From Cyprinodon diabolis (Eukaryota > Chordata > Actinopteri > Cyprinodontiformes > Cyprinodontidae), in NCBI GenBank assembly GCA_030533445.1, contig CM060065.1:2437710-2501709 (forward strand): DNA of 64,000 nt. Direction: 5' to 3'. A model generated the notes under the pieces. It saw only the letters and a list, made by a program, of their open reading frames with translations, was not told where the DNA came from and ran no database searches. Shown here piece by piece: positions 61,600-64,000 of the stretch. How positions within the stretch are numbered: the stretch's first letter is position 1; each line of letters begins with the position of its first letter. A program made the translations under genes and the position numbers.

Positions 61600-63070
61600 A
61601 GTGCAGCCTTGAAAAAAAGTAGAAAATATATATAAAAACAGTAATATAAACATATGACTGTAAATTTACAGTTACATTTTCATTTTTTATGATAAAATAT
61701 AATAAATATAATAAAATAGAATACAATAACCCATTTAACAAAACATTCAGCAATCTGATGGCGGTGGGGAAGAAGCTGCTGCAGAACCTGCTGGTCCTGC
61801 ATTGAACGCTGTGAAGCCTCTTCCCAGAGGGCAGCAGGGAGAACAGTCCATGGTGGGGAGGTGAGGGGTCATTGATGATGTCACGGGCTCGGGACACGCA
61901 GCGCTGGGATGAAATGTCTTTAATGGAGGGAAGAGGAGCCCCCATGATCCTCTCTGCTGTTCTCACCTTCTTCCAGTCTGAGGCGCTGCAGCCTCCACAC
62001 CACACAGTGAGACAGCTGCTCAGAACGCTCTCTATGGTGCTTCTGGAGAAGTTGGGGAGGATGGGGAGGGGGCAGGTGGGCTCTCCTCATCCTCCACAGG
62101 AAGTCCAAGCTCTTCTGGGCCCTTTGGACCAGTGAGGTGGTGTTTCTCTTTCGTCTTCTCCACCTTCAGGATCAGGCTGTTATCTCTGCACCACCAGCTG
62201 CTCCACCTCCTCTCTGTAGTCCAGGTCGCAGTCGTCTCTGATGAGGCCCACCACCGTGGTGTCGTTTGCAAACCTCACCATGTGATTGGTGGTGAACCTG
62301 GGGACGCAGTCGTGTGTCATCAGGGTGAACAGCAGGGGGCTCAGGACGCAGCCCTGAGGGGAGGGGCTTAGACCGATGACATCAGAGGCGTTCTGTCCGA
62401 CCCGGACTGACTGAGGTCTGTTGGTGAGGAAGTCTAGCAGCCAATAGCAGAGGGGTGTATTGAAGCCCAGCTGTTCCAGTTTGCCCATCAGATGCTGTGG
62501 GATGATGGTGCTGAAAGCTGAACTCAAGTCCAGGAACAGCATCCGCACGTGGGTGTTCTTCTCCTCCAGGTGTGCCAGGCTCAGGTGGAGAGCAGCAGAG
62601 ATGGCGTCCTCAGTGGAGCGGTTCCGTCGGTAGGCGAACTGGAACGGGTCGAATGTTGGCGGCAGACTGGAGACGATGTGTTCTTTAACCAGTCTTTGGA
62701 AGCTCTTCATCATGATGGGAGTCAGAGCGACAGGCCGCTAATCATTGAGGGAGGCGACCTGAGGCTTCTTTGGGACTGGAACAATGGAGGCAGACTGGAA
62801 GCATGCTGGCACTATGGACTGGTCCAGCCAGGTGTTAAAGATGTCTGTGAGGACAGCAGCCAGCTGATCTGCACACTCCTTATACACCTGCCCAGGTGTG
62901 TTATCAGGCCCTGGGCCCTTCCTTGGATTGACTCTCCTCAGAGTTTTCCTCCCTTCAGCCACGTCCAGGTTTAGTGCCTCCTCCCCCTGGTGTGGAACAG
63001 CTTCACAGTTAGCCCCCCTCTGCATCCTCGCTTTCTCCGTCTCGCACATCTCTTCCTCCGGCAGTTACGT
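61600..63070 (-). mobile_element. Rex1-type LINE, 5'-truncated, RT partly open
   Basis: On minus, 63049-62738 gives an N-terminal RT segment (KTLRRVNPRKGPGPDNTPGQ, VYKECADQLAAVLTDIFN). Frame 62713-62180 gives [56 protein letters not shown] and [13 protein letters not shown]. The catalytic motif is FAND where FADD is expected, which should abolish activity. Frame 62005-61595 is the C-terminal tail (RAREIINDPSPPHHGLF-like). The 3' end is near 61600. It is broken into three frames. Confidence 0.85.
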
Positions 63071-63282
63071 ACTGCTGTTCTTTTGTTCCGTCTTTAGAAC
63101 TCTGCAGCTTTTTAAACGCTCAAAAATGACTGAATTTTAAAACATTTTGTGACCGTAGCTCCAGCAGGCGTTGGCGATCATAGATGCGGGTTTGATGTCT
63201 AGTCTGTATCCTATTAGGTGGCATATTATGTGAAATTATAGAAATTGTCCAGAGGAGCCATTCTTGGCCGCTGCTTTAGAGC

Positions 63283-63390
63283 GCCGCCATTAATCCTAAA
63301 CACTCACCCTAAACCCAATCCATTACCACTCACCATAAACATTATCCCTAAACACTCACCCTAAGCACTAATCTCTAACCCTAAACACTA
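63283..63390. repeat. Degenerate CCCTAA-like stretch, second copy
   Basis: CCTAAACACTCACCCTAAAC, ACATTATCCCTAAACACTC and CTCTAACCCTAAACACTAAC are interspersed with other sequence. It is too irregular to call a telomeric array. Confidence 0.7.
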
Positions 63391-63394
63391 ACTA

Positions 63395-63625
63395 ATCCAG
63401 TATTTTTTTTTTCATATAACTTGTAATTGTCTGTCAGTGGGATGAAGATGCAGCAAAACAGCAGAACATTTGGAGGAACATGTTTCCTCCACAAATAGGC
63501 TGCTATTACACCCGCTGCCAATGGAATTCCAGTGACCCTGCACTGATGCAATCTCACTATTTAGGGGTTTAACGGTCCACTCGCCCTACCCACTACGCGA
63601 TTTGGAATGGCCCTTTAATGTTCAT
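63395..63625. repeat. Dispersed repeat, right-edge copy (uninterrupted)
   Basis: It matches the two halves of the left-edge repeat (95-235 and 819-930) without the 580-base insertion. It contains GATGAAGATGCAGC, GGAATTCCAGTGACCCTGCA and TATTTAGGGGTTTAACGG. It lies directly after the CCCTAA-like stretch, which may be part of the same repeat unit. Confidence 0.55.
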
Positions 63626-64000
63626 GCATTTAGAAGATGCCTTTTTCCAAAACTACTAACAAGGTAGACACAATGTTACAGTAATTATCAATAGGACAGT
63701 AAGTTCTCTAGAGGAAAATCGTCAGAATCAGGGGTGACAGCAAAGAGAGAGAGGGAAGTGCAGAAAGGGTAGCAGAGGGGTAGAGAGCTATGGGTAAGAG
63801 TTAAAACAGAAGATGTTTAACGTGGCAGAGCCTCTACGGGAAAGCGCAAACGGAGGGTTAGTGTTTAGGGGCCAGTTTGGGATTGGACCTTCATCTCGGA
63901 GACGTAGATGGAAATGATGCCCCACCCCAACCCCCCAAGTAGTTGATATTTAGTAGTATTGTCTGTTAGTTATGTCCATAAAAGGATTATGTCTAAAGCT
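63626..64000. other. No recognised feature
   Basis: No exon was seen. GGAGGGTTAGTGTTTAGGGG at 63851 is an inverse copy of the CCTAAACACTAACC motif, hinting that the CCCTAA-like repeat unit ends here. Confidence 0.45.

Noticed and set aside
61394..63390. True interstitial telomere array
   Set aside because: CCCTAA units are scattered and imperfect; no run of consecutive CCCTAA repeats is present.
60707..64000. A further upstream nadsyn1 exon
   Set aside because: I looked on minus for the conserved stretch preceding exon A in human NADSYN1 and found none with splice sites; the missing exons are probably beyond the window.

Overview
This window is nuclear DNA of a bony fish, almost certainly a teleost. 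It carries two vertebrate genes split into many short exons with GT-AG introns. The rest is a dense mix of mobile elements typical of fish: L2-, Rex1-, RTE- and L1-type LINEs, Penelope-like remnants, one Tc1 element and hAT-type elements. Long minisatellites and GGAT, CA and TA microsatellites fill much of the remainder. The species cannot be named from the sequence.

Both genes lie on the minus strand, head to tail. From right to left, the window first holds the 3' two thirds of nadsyn1 (glutamine-dependent NAD+ synthetase): 11 exons from 60706 down to the TAA at 48097, with the 5' exons beyond the right edge. About 2.7 kb further on is tpcn2 (two-pore channel 2, the endolysosomal cation channel), which is complete. 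Its 25 coding exons run from the ATG at 45422 to the TGA at 6862. All 25 exons join in frame to give 759 residues. The 11 nadsyn1 exons join in frame to give 416 residues. Both genes therefore look functional despite introns crowded with repeats.

Region by region: 1-5660 is a LINE graveyard (L1-type on minus, then L2 on plus). 5661-6861 is tpcn2 3' flank with a candidate poly(A) signal. 6862-10622 holds tpcn2 exons 25-19 with three small inverted-repeat elements, one carrying a THAP-like zinc-finger fragment. 10623-19026 is one 8.4 kb intron stacked with L2, Rex1 and RTE LINEs and ending in a GGAT array. 19027-23959 holds exons 18-11 and a 30-bp minisatellite. 25714-32845 holds exons 10-4 and two L2 copies. 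32846-45274 holds exons 3-2, a Penelope-like remnant, a 21-bp minisatellite, a large palindromic element with a nested hAT element, and a minisatellite near exon 1. 45423-48096 is intergenic. In nadsyn1, one intron holds an intact Tc1 transposon and a hAT element with perfect 8-bp target duplications (both between exons I and F), and others hold a G-rich 16-bp minisatellite, an L2 copy and a homogeneous 28-bp minisatellite. 60707-64000 is a further nadsyn1 intron with a Rex1-type LINE between degenerate CCCTAA-like stretches.

The two proteins act in separate places (cytosolic NAD+ synthesis; endolysosomal Na+/Ca2+ release). A link through NAADP, which is made from NADP and triggers TPC channels, is biochemically suggestive, but nothing in the sequence shows co-regulation. 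I found no convincing new biological system. The most noteworthy signals are tandem arrays placed a few bases from 5' splice sites, a G-rich array read as sense RNA, an apparently intact Tc1 transposon, and several well-bounded uncatalogued inverted-repeat elements.
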